Part shown: piece by piece, positions 20,917 through 34,161 of the stretch | Numbering within the stretch: the first letter of the stretch is position 1 | How the letters are laid out: every line of letters starts with the position of its first letter | From: Klebsormidium nitens | Taxonomy: Eukaryota > Streptophyta > Klebsormidiophyceae > Klebsormidiales > Klebsormidiaceae | DNA length: 64,000 nt | NCBI GenBank assembly: GCA_000708835.1 | Contig: DF237397.1 | Location: 1-64,000 of the forward strand | Direction: 5' to 3' | Program-made: the position numbers and the translations under genes | The notes under the pieces: generated by a model | Databases searched by the model: none | What the model was told of the DNA's origin: nothing | What the model saw: only the letters and a program-made list of their open reading frames with translations

Positions 20917-23011
20917 CACCCTGTCTCAGCCTTGCCCCCAAGCCTAGTTGTTGCCGGTACGATGCAGGCAATAGAAACCCGGACTCCGGTTTGCTACCTT
21001 CTATGCACTGCTTGCTGCTTCTTGTAAGTTTGATCCGACTGGGGAATGCAGACAGGGGTAGATGTCTGAATGTGGTCGCTCATTAGGATATAGAAACCTG
21101 CCTAAGCCGCTCTTGATCAAATGCGCTGGAACAGCAGCAAAATTACTGGATTCGAAAGCAAAACCTTCTTTCTAAAACCTTCAGAAGCTTCTGTTCCGTC
21201 AAACCGATCATTGCAACGGGGTAAGACAAAACGAGCCGGTGCGCACGACTAGTTCTCTTTGGGCTGGAGAGGCTCATCAACTATTGAACCAGCATTCAGT
21301 CAACAGGTCTCAGCTGGAAGAAAGTGTTGCTGACTTTGATCCATGCGCGCACCAGCTCCGCCTTCTCCGCAAACTTCGGGAGGGCTCTCTTTGATCGCAG
21401 CCTTTCCACCTAGAATGCAGCGTGTGACCACGCTATAATGTTGCCAAGTTGCCACCACAAACTGAACAGCTTGTAGCCAAGCAAGCAATGGTGTTGGATG
21501 CCTTTGCTGCAGACTTGCTCCTTGATGCCCTTCTGAACACCTCTGCGAATGTCTCTTGGGACTCGAGTCTTGTGCTTCTTATTTCTATCAGTGGTAACCA
21601 GGTAAGGATCCAGCCAGCCTAGCTCAGCAATCAGGTTTCAGATTGAAAGCGTTTTAAGGGGGAAACCAGCATCGACTTATACCAATCTCTATGGAATTAT
21701 AATATAGCCTATAGGCAGCGAGAGCCGCATTCTGCTGCAGTGCGCAGCAGGTTGCTTAATTTCAGCCGTGCTGCTTTGCCCACACGGAACCATACATTCT
21801 GAGGGTGCATATATGGTATATGGCCCAGGGCACAGCGCCTTGAGCTGTCCCAGGCTAGCTGAGTATGGCCGTCCGAATTTGATTGGCGGTTTCCTGTCCC
21901 CGATCGACCCAGACCGACCCAAATTCTGAGAAATAATCGAGTCGGCTGATATAATGTTCTGAAACTGTGGAGGTCAAAACCGATATTTGTCGTCTCAAAA
22001 CGGGATTCTGGTTTGACAATAAGACGCCATCAGTGAACATGGATACTCTGAAAGGTTTGTACCTCAGTGTGAAATCCAAGTTTACCATTGACGCCAGTGA
22101 AAACGCACGGTGCGTACCGGAAGAGGCCATTAATGGAAGTCAAATGAGAGCGGTAACGCTGATATCCGCCAAAATAACCCTTACCATTTTTTGAGGAATA
22201 TTTATCATATTCTTCCGAACGACCGACCCACCCCCAGAGGGGGTGGACAGGAAACCGGAAATATAATTCGGACGGCCTTTACATTACAATTTTAATACAA
22301 ATACACATGTGCAAAACACAAATTCACAAGGGAGTGCACCCTGCAAAGAAGCTGGTTCAAGAAGCATTCGCGGGCGCAGGGTGCAAGCGCAATTGAACTG
22401 TGCAGGCCACATGCGCACATCACAATGCGGGTTGTGCTGGATGGGGCATCTTTCGTTAGAGAGCTAAGTACATAAATGCTGCACAGAAAGATGGTTGCGA
22501 GGGGTCAAGAGTCTGAGACGGGGTGCAGGATAAAGCTTAGTGGCCAGCACTCAAGTTTCAGAGCTCGATCATCAATTCTTTCATAACAGTCCTGCGACCG
22601 GCATCGTGCTTAGAAAGGTGAGCTTCTATCAGCGCTCTCCTTGCAACAAAATAGAGCTGGTAGTAACAGGATAACATTCCCCCAATTGTCGGAATTACAC
22701 AAGCTACGACAGGACCAAATTGCATTGTCTTTGTATGTTTATTCTTATGCCAGGGGTCTTCAATCGGTCCAGATCATTCATTTCAGGTCCTTTGTGGAAT
22801 CAGCAATGCATTCAGCTACGGTACAGAAGCGTGTATTCAACTTGCCTACTGTATGCTCAGCCTGTGTCTTCAAAGGAAACAGGACCAGCTAGGCCCAAAC
22901 CTAGTCAAAACCTTACACAAAAGAAATTGTAAAGAAACGGGATTGTTTTGATACAGGTAAACACACGCCAACTGATGCGCTGAAAGGCGTCAAGCAGCCC
23001 TTCTGACAATC
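20917..23011. other. Intergenic between divergent genes
   Basis: This separates the start of the minus-strand glycosyltransferase-like gene from the start of the plus-strand synaptotagmin gene, so both promoters should lie here. Apart from the MITE-like element at 21867-22277 no structure was recognised, and the short open frames have no support. Confidence 0.5.
21867..22277. mobile_element. MITE-like element with about 35-bp terminal inverted repeats
   Basis: The left end begins GGCCGTCCGAATT and continues to GGTTTCCTGTCC; the right end is the reverse complement of the same two blocks, with mismatches only in the spacer between them. The element is 411 bp and has no credible coding capacity, so it would be non-autonomous. 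I could not read a convincing target-site duplication. Confidence 0.8.
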
Positions 23012-26000
23012 ATGGGGTTCTTTGTATCTGCATTCCTGTCTTTGATAGGCTACGGATGGGGCCTTGCTCTAGGTCTCATAGCAGGCTACCTTTACTACCT
23101 GCATCCAACAACCAAGGCCGAAAAGGTAAGGTTAAGAGCCGTGTTCTGAATCAAGTCTGGTTACACTTCCCCTTTTCAGGGTTGATCGGGGTGAAGTCTG
23201 ACTCAGTTCAGCAAGTAAGCCATAGAATTCCTTTTGCAGGCGGCTATCGCTGCCACCTTTGAAACCTCGAAAGATGTTGTGCAGCCCCATAGACAAAATG
23301 ATGTCTCCAGCTTTTACACAAGTCCATTGCTCTCAGTGTAGCTATTATGAAAGTGGGCCCCTACAGAGGGCATAGGGTCTCCTCGCTGCCACCGGATTGT
23401 CAGATGAGATTTAAAACATTCTTCTTGATAATTGTTCTCTGTTTGACTTGAGGAACTGGCTCCTACTTCATCTGGATGTCAGTAATTCCACAAAACATAT
23501 GCATGTTCATCCAACTACCAGACATGTTAGTGCTGACTCGCTCATTAGTTTTAACGGAACGCGTACCCTCTACCTTGACAAGGTCTGGCCCAGTTGAGAA
23601 AGTGTCTTCTCTGGTTGCTGGTTGCGATGCTCACCTACTTAGCTTGTCGAATACAGCCATAACCTAGCCCTCCCCCCTCCTCACAACCCTCAGCAGAACA
23701 AGAACTACGATCTCTCTGTTGAGGCACACCATCACTTGTTCCAAAGCCAATGAAGACGAAATCAGGGGCTGTCATTTCCATCGAAGCCCATGGCAGCCAC
23801 AGCACTGACTCTCAGGACTTCAAAGTGCACCCTGTCAGGATAAGGCATACCCAAAGGCGGTCTGACGCCGTATGGTGAGACAGTTTGTAAGTCCTAAGAA
23901 ATTACCCCAATGACAACCACAACACCAGTGATATCTCCTCTTCAGACCTGTCTCCCATTGTGTTCTGCAGCCCAAGAAGCCAAAACTTCAGCGGGCAAGG
24001 ACGCTCAGCCCCTCTATACTCAAAAGCGCCATGAACCAGATTCCCGCTTGGACGATGTACCCTGATTGGGATAGGGTGAGCTTTGTTGGTATTTCCTTGT
24101 TTTGGATGCTCTATGCTCGATTGTATCATCCGTTGGATTACCTTTTGTTACCAGATCAGGGCCAGAATCGTCGAAACCAGAATATTTGCACTTCACCTTT
24201 GCAAGGCCTTCCACTCACATACACTTGATTTACAGGCTTTATGATACAACGGCACCGAACAGATAGTTCGCAGGGACTTAGAAGGATCCTTCCGGTTAGT
24301 ATTACATGGTACCAAAAGAGGGGGTGTGCTCACCGGGAATGGGCCTGCCATTTGGCTGTGGTCAGGCTGAGGGTACACAAATCGGGTCCCCCAGTCTATG
24401 GGTAGAGAGTTTACCCCATGAGCATCTAATTCTCGACGTCAAGGTTCAGAGAAAGAGGCACGTGTTCCACTCCCTCCTTTAGTAGTGCTCGTAGTTCGCC
24501 TTGACTCGTCAGTTTCGGTTGGATCCGGTCGGGGCAGGGACTGGGCTCTTCCGCACTTGATGCCAACTGCTGATAGTTGAAGTCTTATACCAAGTTGCGG
24601 AACTCCTCTTATCAAACCCTTTCTGGCAGTCTGCTGAAACTCTGAGTATGGTTGTCTACCTTCTTCGCAGACCAGTTTTCTCAACAAGGCAGCCAGTAAG
24701 CTATGGCCATACCTAGACACCGCCGTTCGAGACACCGTCTACGAGATGGTCCCGCCAATCATTGAGCAATACCGCCCCAAGCAGATTACCAAGATTGAGA
24801 TCGAGGAGCTTTCGCTGGGGGACTTTCCGGCCACTCTCGAAGGTATGTGGTCGTGTTACACATACTGCATGATCAGCTCCCTGAAATTCCGGCCCTTCAA
24901 CTACGAACGACGATGGAAGATTGTTTTGAACTCGGCTAGTCCAAATCTGTGCAACTTTGGGTGTACTTCCACGTCAAAGTCTCTGACATATGCAGGGGCA
25001 ACAAAGGCGGCCAAACATTTCCGTCTTTCCTTCACCTTCCGAAGTCTGGGGGACGTCTGGATTCCTGATTAGTCGCTTCTCTGGTAACGGAAGAATTCTT
25101 TCTTCGGCAGTAGCTTGGAACCTTCAACATCTCTTAAGGCTGTAAATTTCGATGCTGCGGATATATGGCAAGCTCAGATTGGAAGGCGGACGGTTGCGCC
25201 AGTAAATGTTCACGCCACCATGCATAGAAGCCCTTTATCAAAGCTTCCGATGCTTCCGCAGGCACTAAGGGTATTTTAGTAGGAAGGATGTCAAAAGAAC
25301 TGTGAAGAGCACACAAGCTTGACTATTCAGCTACTTCCACAGGCGCTAAAGCGTTTGACACGGTGGATAACTTAAAGGCCATACACGATTGACTCTTGAA
25401 ATGCTTCTGCAGGCGCTAAAGTGTTTGATACAGTGGATGACGAGATGATTGTCGAGACGACACTGAAATGGGCGAGCAACGGGAGGGCAAGGGTCGGGGT
25501 CCATGCGTTTGGCCTCAAGCTAACTGTAGAGGTAAGATCGGAGTTCCACCCACTCTTCACACAGTAGTACCCCGTCTCACGTTGATGCAACTACGTTGAT
25601 ATGGCCGACCGTATCGTCCATATTCTAACGCCTTTTTGGCTTTCGGGCTGCTCTTACAGGCGTCGAGTACTCCCTGTCGTCCCTTGTCTGAACAAGGTTA
25701 CTTGCCGGATTATTCAGCAGAATTTAAACAAGCCTGGAATCTCCGGACGCATCTCGGTATGTTCGGACATTTGTCGACGTTCCAGACGGCTCCTGCAGGC
25801 GTCCGAGTCGTAACAGAGCTTCCTTCTCGAGAGCCAGTTGCACGATATCAGGCTAGGTTGCCTGAAAATTTAGCACGTATCCAATATTCTCGAACAACCG
25901 GGACAAATCTGGATACGTCCGAATTTTCATCAGCGGATCGGACGGCGTCCGAGCCCTCGCAGACAATCCTTCCCAAGAGCGTCGGGTGCATGTGATCATA

Positions 26001-29000
26001 ACAAAATGCCTTGAAAGACAATCTTCCAACGAATTATGATAATCTGCACAGAATCGGACCCATTCGGACAACTCTTTGACCTTTTGAACGGCCCCTGCAG
26101 GCGTCCGAGTTCTGGCTGTCCGTCCCCGTCCGCGCCACGTTCCGCCCGCTCGTGCCCGTCTTCCCCTGCTTCTCCAGCATCCGCGTCACCATGCCCAACA
26201 AGCCACGTGTCGACTTCTCGTTGAAGATCGGCGGGGCTGACGTCATGGCTATCCCAGGGCTCCTTCAGATCGTGCAGGTGGGGGGACATGCAGCTTTTCG
26301 TTATCGGTGTTGTAGAACGTTGAAGCACGCTCTGAGTGTTTTCGAAGGTCGATTCTGCTGACGTCATGGTCATTCCCGGCCTCTCGGGGTCGTACATAGT
26401 CGTTTGTAAAGTCGCAAACGTTTTCGTCGCTTCTCAGAGGGTCGGAGGATCGGATTCGCCGACTTTTTCAGACGAGCTGAATGCAATCAACTGCTGCAGG
26501 TGACAAGCGTTTCTTATGTTCCGACGATCAGCGCGTTCGGTGAAATGAGCCGCCGCACTTGAGCAAGTGGTTTTCATCTCCCAATGAAGACTGTGTTGAG
26601 CAGTTTGTTTGGGTCTCGAGTTGTCGTACTGGAGGACTAACGTGTCCAGATTCTGTTGGCGTTGCTGATGTCAGGGCCATCGGAATTCGGCTTGTTTGAA
26701 GCCTCTCCTTGTCAAATCCATCCTGAGCCTCTTTCTGCTTCTTTGATCCCCTCTTATCAATGTGGATCAAAGGCCTCTGTTAAGCTTCCTTGGTCATTAG
26801 TCCAATATACGCCGCTTGCTTATTGGTTCCTTTTGTAATTAATCACTGTGTAGTACAAAACTGGACATCAAATGCACGCAGCAGAGTGTCACGATTGATA
26901 TCCGCAAAGGGCACTCACTACTTTCTTTTGTGCTCTTGCGTTCGAAGTGCGTGTGTGGAGCGCAGAAGCGGAGGCACAGAAGCTTCATTAGTTTGTCACA
27001 CATCAAACAGCTGCAAAATCAACTGCAGGTCAGTAAAAGGTCAGTGACTGTCCTGGTCGCGATTGAACGCCTGCACGCTGACATTTGCTGACGTCGTACT
27101 GACGTGGCAGGACCAAATACGGCAAGCAGTGGCGCAGCTCTTCCTCTTCCCGCAGTCGATGGAGGTCTACACCATCGAGATGGGCTCGTAAGTCGTTCAG
27201 GTTACGAATTACGGGTTTACGGGTCACGGGTTTCGTTCGGGCAGTTACCAAAACTGCAGACACCTAAGGTTCACCGTCGACCGAAAAGTACTAGGCTCAC
27301 CAGCTTGGCATCTCCGGTCCGCGTACAGCTTTTGTACACTGCTTCTCTGGCGAAATCCTGTACTAGGTCTGTACATTTTATGCTACGTGATTGATTGAAG
27401 CATTTTGATTGCTCCGGAGGGCCGAGGATGAGCGCTCACCCATTTCGGAACCTACCCTCTTTTTCGACTTAAAGCTTGTTCCATCAGTACAAGCAAAAGT
27501 AGCTCTGTCCCTTGTGTCTACGACAATGTAATCGAGCTTGAAGTCGGCACTGCGGTCTTGGATATCGTAGCAACGTTGCGATACTGCTAAAGGAGACTAT
27601 TTTTGACTCGTTTGGCCAGCCAAAGAGGACAATAGCAATTGCTTCGGGGATTGTGGACAAGAGCCAGATTCGATTGTCCAGGCACCTTTTCCGTTGAGTG
27701 GAGACTGCATATATTGCAATGACGTGTTGAACCACGGATTCCAAGGGGCAGCTTGAATTGACTCTCAGAATCTCTTGATCTTCATCCTTGAAACAAATAA
27801 GACGAGCGCTTTCAAGATTCTTTGAGGACACTGGGCCATCCCGAAAACGTTTCTCGATGAGTTCCCAAGTCACCGTCCAAGTTACTGCAGCCAAATCATC
27901 ACCGGGAAACCAGTACTTTCCCCTCAGTTGATGGATGTACCACACCTTCATATCTATGAGAATCCATCTATCAAGCTGCCGTCTTTCTTCGCTTACAGAA
28001 CGACTCAAAGACCGACTGGCGCGTTGTACGTCAAACTGATCGAGGGCAAGGACCTGAAGAAGACGGACGTGTTTGGGACTTCAGATCCGTTTGTGGAGTT
28101 GTGGCTAGACGGCAGTAAACGATACACTAGCGACGTGAGTAGTCTATTTGCTTTTTCTGGTCTCCCTTTTCTCTGTCAGCTAGTGGTACTTCCGTTCCGG
28201 TTTCCACCTGTTCTTGCGCTTGAAGCCAAGAACAAACCAATTCAGGTTGCTTCCATCATATTTAGATTCTGGTTGTGTCATCCCTTTGTGGGGCCTTTCG
28301 GTAAAAGCCAGCAATCCCCTTTTCGGTCGTTCATATTTTGTCATTGCACCTTCTGTTCCGTAATCACGATAGACATCTCTGTCTTTATGAGAAGATCAAA
28401 CATCCTGTCGTTCGAGCCTCTGATTCTCAAATTTGGGACGGCAGTAAAGCTCACTCAAGAATACTAAGGTTTCACCGTACTTCCTATCTCACTTGTTTTG
28501 CTTGCTGTCCTTTTCTTGCCTCTGTGCTCTTTTCGCCTTACTTCACTTTTCCCTTTCGAGATTTTAACCGCTTCTATTACCGCCCTTTTAGTGAGCGTCC
28601 AATATCTTAGGAGCCCTTTGGCGATCTATGCGATCAGATTCTGAGTTGGAGATACATCTAGTGAGTTCTCGGGTTGCAAAAATCGCACGTTGAACATTCA
28701 GCGGACAGTAGCAAGGATCATACATTGCTTTGCGCTAGTGATGCGCTTTTTCCTACGCTCTCATTCCATTTACCACTTTCCAGAGGCGCTTCGGCAACGC
28801 AAAAACAATCTAGTGTGTCAGATGCGTTTTCTAATGCAAGCGTTCTCTGTTTCAGGTCAAGCACAATACGCTCAACCCAAAGTGGAACCAGATGTTCAAC
28901 TTCCTGGTTCGTGATCCGACCAACGAACGGCTCACGATACAGCTGTTGGATCGGGACAAAGTGGGGTCAAAGAAAGTAAGTTCGACCTAACCCGAAACTA

Positions 29001-32000
29001 GCACACAGTTACGTCATTTAGAAACCGTGAGTATGTAAAGCCTTGTCTTCTCTTAATGTTCCTCCGCTAGATTCGGTTTCACTGAGTACAGGAAGAAATC
29101 AAACTGGGGGCCTGAAATGGAGGCTGACTGTCCGGATGTCGAAGCTTTTATGGAGAACCGAATGTCACAGCCTTCAAGTCTTGTTGAGCAATTTTTTTAA
29201 TGTCCTACTAACATGAGGGTTGTACGCTGCCTCGTCTAGATATCAAGAGTGGTCTTGATGATTGTACGAACGTGGCTTGCCTATTGAAGTCGATTTGGAT
29301 TGTCGCTAGCCGGAAAAGAGTTTTAAACCGCACTTTTGAGATTCTTGAACCGGAATTGAGTCTCTCTCATACTGAGGCCTATTCTTGATCCTTAAATATC
29401 AGATCCAACTTTTATTTCGCGCTGAAATTTCCAATATGGGACCACATGCGCAGTCTACCTTCAGTGTAACATACAGCTCAGAATCGCAAATGCCTCGATC
29501 GCCCTATTCTAGAATTCATTGAAGGAGCGTGAATGCTTCGAGGAACAACAGGGGTCTATGCTGGAGCTGAGACCCCTACTTCATGTAGACGATGTCTACT
29601 TCAAAACCGAGACGCGGCAGAGAAAATGATAGAATCGACGACTTGAGTAAAGGGAATGAAAAACCGCGCAGTCCAAACTAAGACAGGACGTACTTTTTCA
29701 GGTGGCGATGTGTCAAATCGACTTTGCGGACCTAGAGCCCAACGAGTTGCGCGACTATTGGCTGGACCTGAAGAAGGATCTGGAAGGCGACGCAAACCCC
29801 AAAAACGCAAAGTTCCGTGGGAAGCTCCACCTAGAAGTTGAATACCGTCCGTTTGCCGGGGAAGATTTGGATCCGGTTGAGGTGGGCGGAGTGGTGGGCG
29901 GAACGGACGGAACGGAGATGATACAACCGGACGTGGAAATTCCGCAGGGGGGCGGGCTGCTTTCCATTACGATAGGGCAGGGGATCGATTTGATGCCGGT
30001 CGATCGGGGCACGTGTAATGCGTACGTGGAGTTCAAGTTTAGGAACGAGTTGCACATAACCAAGGTGGGAAGATCTTACTCGTTTCGCCTTCCATCCCTC
30101 GTTTCGTCTGACACTTGCGTACTTATTCTCCTTGAGGCCAGATCGACGAGAGCTCTAATAGAAAATCTCTGCTGCTTCGGCTTTCTCCGTGAGGGCGGAA
30201 TGCTTTTCTGCCGTGTCATTTCACTAGTTACAACCTGTATTGCTGACGAGTGTCTAAGCTGAGAGACGCGATACGCTTTCGCCGCTCGAGGGCGTCTGCG
30301 CTCCTACTCTCTTTCCTTTTTTTGTGGTAAGTTACGCAGCTGAGGCCTGCGGCCTAGAAATGGTGGTGTCATGCTCGTTTGTTCTAGAGCTGAATAGTGA
30401 TTTGTTCTCGATTCACGTTCTTGGGTGCGACGTACCTTACCAGGCTGAGGTTTGCCATTCAAGCGCCTATCCGTTTTCCGGTCCTGGAAGCGGCGATGCT
30501 TCCTGAATAGCCGTCACAATCTGTCCGACTAGGGCCGTTTCAATTGTTCAAGAGGGAGATTCTCAAACGCCTTTCCCTACTAACGATTTATGCAGGGACA
30601 CAGTTCCGAGAGGGTTAGTCTTCTCCAAACCCCATCAGTTGATGTGCAATAGCATAAGCAAAGCACCAAGGAAATGGTTTATTAAGCTAGCCGACGTTCT
30701 GCCGATGACCCACGCGACTAGTCGGCCTGTACAACTGGCAGGACGTGGAGCGTCTAATCTCGTTGAATGGGTGTAAGAACCTGCAAGGTTACTTCGTGTA
30801 CGGCTTTTACCGACCGGCATGGTAGGATTCCGAATGTTCGAAAATGATAATTAATGAAGAAATACGACCGATTTTGGCGACTTTTTTAACGAATGCGACC
30901 CTGAATCCGAATCTCCCCTGGAGGACCATCCGAGCACCTTTTCGCCCCTGAAAACCCGCTTCTGGAGTGACCGGTTGATACTTGTTACTTTCCGACCGTG
31001 CTCGACCAATTTTTTTCTGAATCCGAATGATCATTTTCCAAACCAAAAATCGGATTTCTAGCTTTCCGATAGGCAAATCAATATTTAACCATTCGGAATC
31101 ATACCTTGCCGGAACAGTATTTGACCCGGTTGCGAACTCAGTTTGCAAGCAACCCACTGATCAAACCAATGCCTCTGCTATGCAGGACGTGAAGAAAGAC
31201 ACGAACCCAGACTGGGGCGAGCACTTCCAGATTCTGTGCGACAGCCCGCCGCGGGACGAGTTTCTGTTCATCCGGGTGTGGCATCGCAACCGGGGGAAGG
31301 ATAAGCTATTGCGGGCGATGACGAACATCAAGCATCTTGTGAAGGCCAACATTGAGGGCAAGGTAAGAAGGGCTGAGGCATCGCTACGTTGCGAGCAGCC
31401 TGCATAGTCTTTCTGCGGAAAGTCAGGGGTGTCCTTTTTCGAAATCTCTTTCTGGCTGCTGTAAGAGGGGGCGTTCCGCCACGTGGCTCTTGGGCGGACA
31501 CACAGTCCTGGACCTGGGACTAAGTTTTGCCGTGGACTTGTTACTGCGTGCACTTTCGGGCGACCATCAGAGCGGAGCTTCGCCTTGAATTGTCGCCTTA
31601 GGGTACCGGGTCTACTGACGCCTTTTTTTGAATTGTGGCCTGTGAAGTCTTCTCTTGCGCATGCGGGAATCTATGAGAGCTGAGGTCACTTCAGAAAGGT
31701 CAGGCGCAGCTTTGCGGCATTCTCAAGAGACCAACGTCACATTTTCTGCAACAGCTTTCCAGTTTCGATTAAACGCAACGTCTTTGGGGGCCACTGTGTA
31801 TGCGCAAACGCTTGCTGGATATTTGCTCAGTTGCTCGACGCACTTGCAAGAATACTGGGCCCTCTTGGCAGAATCACTTGCCAAAAGTCAGGTCAGAATG
31901 GGAGCGCACGTGTTTGAGTTGGAAATATACCCCTGCAGATACATATACCTTCAAATTCCTCTTTCGCTGTTGTTGGATGCATCTGCCTAGTACGGCTGTG

Positions 32001-32286
32001 AGCGCTGCCTTCGTTTGAGCATGTGTAAGGAAGCCTCAACGAGTTGCTTTAGACCCCATGAATATAGCAACGGTCGAGAGCGGCCAGATTCATTGGCGTT
32101 TGAAAGTACCATCAGGCAGCGCTCTGACATAAGCTTTTGCCTGTGCAGAAATCTCTGGGCGATTGCATGATCAATCTCTCCGATGTAGTCAACAACAGGA
32201 GGATCAACGACGTGTACCAACTTGAGCACACCAAAAAGGGGTCGATCAAGGTTGAGTTACAGTGGCTCACGACAGGTCAAAACTAG
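23012..32286 (+). CDS. SYT: Plant-type synaptotagmin / extended synaptotagmin (TM-SMP-C2A-C2B)
   Basis: Plant SYTs tether the ER to the plasma membrane and move lipids through their SMP domain. Eleven phase-consistent exons: 23012-23125, 23971-24075, 24671-24842, 25413-25531, 26101-26277, 27111-27187, 27999-28134, 28856-28975, 29702-30064, 31186-31362 and 32149-32286 (stop TAG), giving 565 aa, close to the usual 540 or so. Residues 1-30 are an N-terminal membrane hairpin (MGFFVSAFLSLIGYGWGLAL). The SMP domain spans about 66-255 (IPAWTMYPDWDR, WPYLDTAVRD, IIEQYRPK, LKWASNGRARVGVHAFGLK, KPRVDFSLKIGGADVMAIPG). C2A spans about 259-385; acidic loop residues are kept (TDVFGTSDPFVEL; LLDRDKVGSKK), suggesting Ca2+ binding. 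C2B (about 428-560) has CNAYVEFKF with few loop aspartates, so Ca2+ binding is doubtful. It ends KVELQWLTTGQN. Several introns carry exon-edge copies. Confidence 0.92.
25240..25412 (+). repeat. Copies of the acceptor end of the fourth synaptotagmin exon
   Basis: The real exon begins at 25413 with GCGCTAAAGTGTTTGA. Upstream copies begin at 25343 (GCGCTAAAGCGTTTGACACG, continuing for over 30 bases) and 25262 (GCACTAAGGGTATTTT), each after CAG with a pyrimidine-rich tract. Spacings are 70 and 81. Confidence 0.8.
25640..26100 (+). repeat. Copies of the acceptor end of the fifth synaptotagmin exon
   Basis: The real exon begins at 26101 with GCGTCCGAGTTCTGGC. Copies begin at 25945 (GCGTCCGAGCCCTCG, acceptor decayed), 25799 (GCGTCCGAGTCGTAAC after TCCTGCAG) and 25660 (GCGTCGAGTACTCC after CTTACAG). 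Spacings are 156, 146 and 139. The flanking pyrimidine tract and parts of the upstream intron are copied too. Confidence 0.8.
26278..26700 (+). repeat. Copies of the donor end of the fifth synaptotagmin exon
   Basis: The exon ends CTGACGTCATGGCTATCCC... with its donor at 26278. Decayed copies of this end appear at 26357-26399 (CTGACGTCATGGTCATTCCC) and again near 26663-26693 (CTGATGTCAGGGCCATC). Neither copy keeps a perfect donor. Confidence 0.65.
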
Positions 32287-33163
32287 GACCCTTGAGAAGA
32301 GGCTCGCTACTGGTCTACAGAATATTGTTATTTGAGGAGTTGTTTTTAGAATATGACCCGGCTTGCTGGTCCACTTACAGAAGCCTTTGACATATAAACT
32401 TTGATTCACGTTATTTGATCTAAAATGGAGCAGGTAACGTTCAGTGAGTTCAGAGTGCCACTGTAGACCGTTTGTGCTGGCCGGATTCTTCGTGGTTTGC
32501 GGATATATAGTATAGTCCAAACGATGTGTGTTTTGGCCCGTAGGTCCGGTTCAGAAGTGACGGAAACATGGAGTCCGCAAAGAGAAATTGCTTGGAAAGA
32601 GCATTGCATGTCTATAGCTCTAACTTAATTTTGTCAATATGGCCATGATTATGCTATCCATGGGATTTATGTACGCCAACGTATGAACAATAATCAGGGC
32701 GCGACCGTGCCAGAATCAGTGGTTGCAGTTGACCGTCGATGTTCGCTTTGAAGGCATGCTAGAGAAGCGAGCATGCGAGTCTCTAGCTGCATCCGGGATC
32801 AAATTTCAGATCGGGCTGCAGGGAACTCCTTCTATATGGCTAAGTTGGATCTTCCATCACAACTTCACACTTTTTCTTCGCCCGCTGCATGGCTACGTAC
32901 TAATACCGAAAAAACCATCTTTCTCGATCGAAGCACATTAAAATTGGAGCGAGCGGAGGCACTAAAGATATTCTGGACCTCTCTCCTCGCGAGGCGCACT
33001 TGAGGCCTTTTGATTTTTTTATCTGCAATATATGAATAATCTGGCCACACGCAGCTCATCATCAGGAGTCTGCGGACTGGCACACCGCTTTGGAGCGGAT
33101 TTTCAAGTCAAGTTGCTAGTACTGATTCACTTGCATGGCTGCTAATGCAGCGGTGTACTGTGC

Positions 33164-33535
33164 CTAGAACGTTTCCGGACATGCCGTCACTTCATCTATG
33201 AGGGGAGCACCGGTGGTGGTGTCGACCGGCCCCTCCCGAGTGGTTGCGCTTCTCTTCTTGGCGACATATGGCCATGACAAATTAGGAGATGTTCGTTTGC
33301 GCCAGGCATCTGCAAATGCAGCAAAGTCATCTTCGGTGAGCTCGGCAAACGGTCTGTCATTTGGCAGTAATGCCAGACGGTCTCGAAAAAGAAGGCCTCG
33401 CTTTTTGATCACTTGGCATCTTGAGTGCCAACAGCGATGAAAGGATTCCGCTAGCAGAGTATGCAATAGACGTCCAATCTTTAGTGAACACTTTGACAGT
33501 GACCGCACGAACGCCGACAATTCGCCGGCCGCCAC
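33164..33535 (-). CDS. Doubtful 123-aa frame, possible transposon remnant
   Basis: An unbroken minus-strand frame of 123 aa includes the protein-like stretch RLALLPNDRPFAELTEDDF and ends in a TAG stop. It overlaps the left inverted repeat of the element at 33492. I recognise no domain and no splice partner. It could be a decayed transposase or DNA-binding fragment, or chance. Confidence 0.2.
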   Translation of the reverse strand: MAAGELSAFVRSLSKCSLKIGRLLHTLLAESFHRCWHSRCQVIKKRGLLFRDRLALLPNDRPFAELTEDDFAAFADAWRKRTSPNLSWPYVAKKRSATTREGPVDTTTGAPLIDEVTACPETF

Positions 33536-33891
33536 ACCCCCGACCCCCAGAATTTTGCGAAACTTTTCACGCCAGCCGCCAGGCTGACCCCCCCGTAATT
33601 GAGAACAAAAAAACTTAAAACTGCGCTTATAACGCAGAATACGGCCTATTTTGGTAAGAAATCAGCGCATATTCACTGTTGGTGTCTCATACGTATGTCA
33701 AGTAGGCTAAATCTACCACAATATATTGAAAACTGTTTTGGTATTTGCGGGCGGGTCCGCCCGGGGTACTTTACCCGGCTGCCGCCGCCGCCGCCGGACA
33801 CCCGACCCGCTCGTCCACCGGGCACTTTCGCCAGCCGCCGACCCACCTCTCCGCCATTTCAATTGTCGGCGTTCGTGCAGTGGCTGTAAAA
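33492..33891. mobile_element. Inverted-repeat element, about 400 bp
   Basis: The 31-bp arms at 33492-33522 and 33861-33891 are inverted copies with four mismatches and share the perfect core GCACGAACGCCGACAATT. The interior is GC-rich with runs of CCG. No transposase is visible. A clear target duplication was not found, so a decayed MITE is the likeliest reading. Confidence 0.7.
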
Positions 33892-34161
33892 CTGTTATGA
33901 GACCACGCCTTACACGAAGAGATACAGAGCGGCTCGAGCCATTCTCGCGCACTTGAGGCCGCTTGCAGCACAATCTGCCTCCCAGCGTACCAACGCTGAG
34001 GGTAAACGAGACTACATTTACCGGTACTTGAATACCATACTACCGGAATTTTCTGTAAGCTTTACGTCACACACTCAGGACTGAGCTTTATAGTGGCAGA
34101 CGTCACATCACACGCGTAATAATACCGTCCGGCGTCACCGTCCCCATGCTGGATTCGCACT

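Noticed and set aside
33726-33973. Overlapping frames on both strands of 76-86 codons
   Set aside because: CCG/CGG repeat composition inside an inverted-repeat element produces them. No domain is recognisable.
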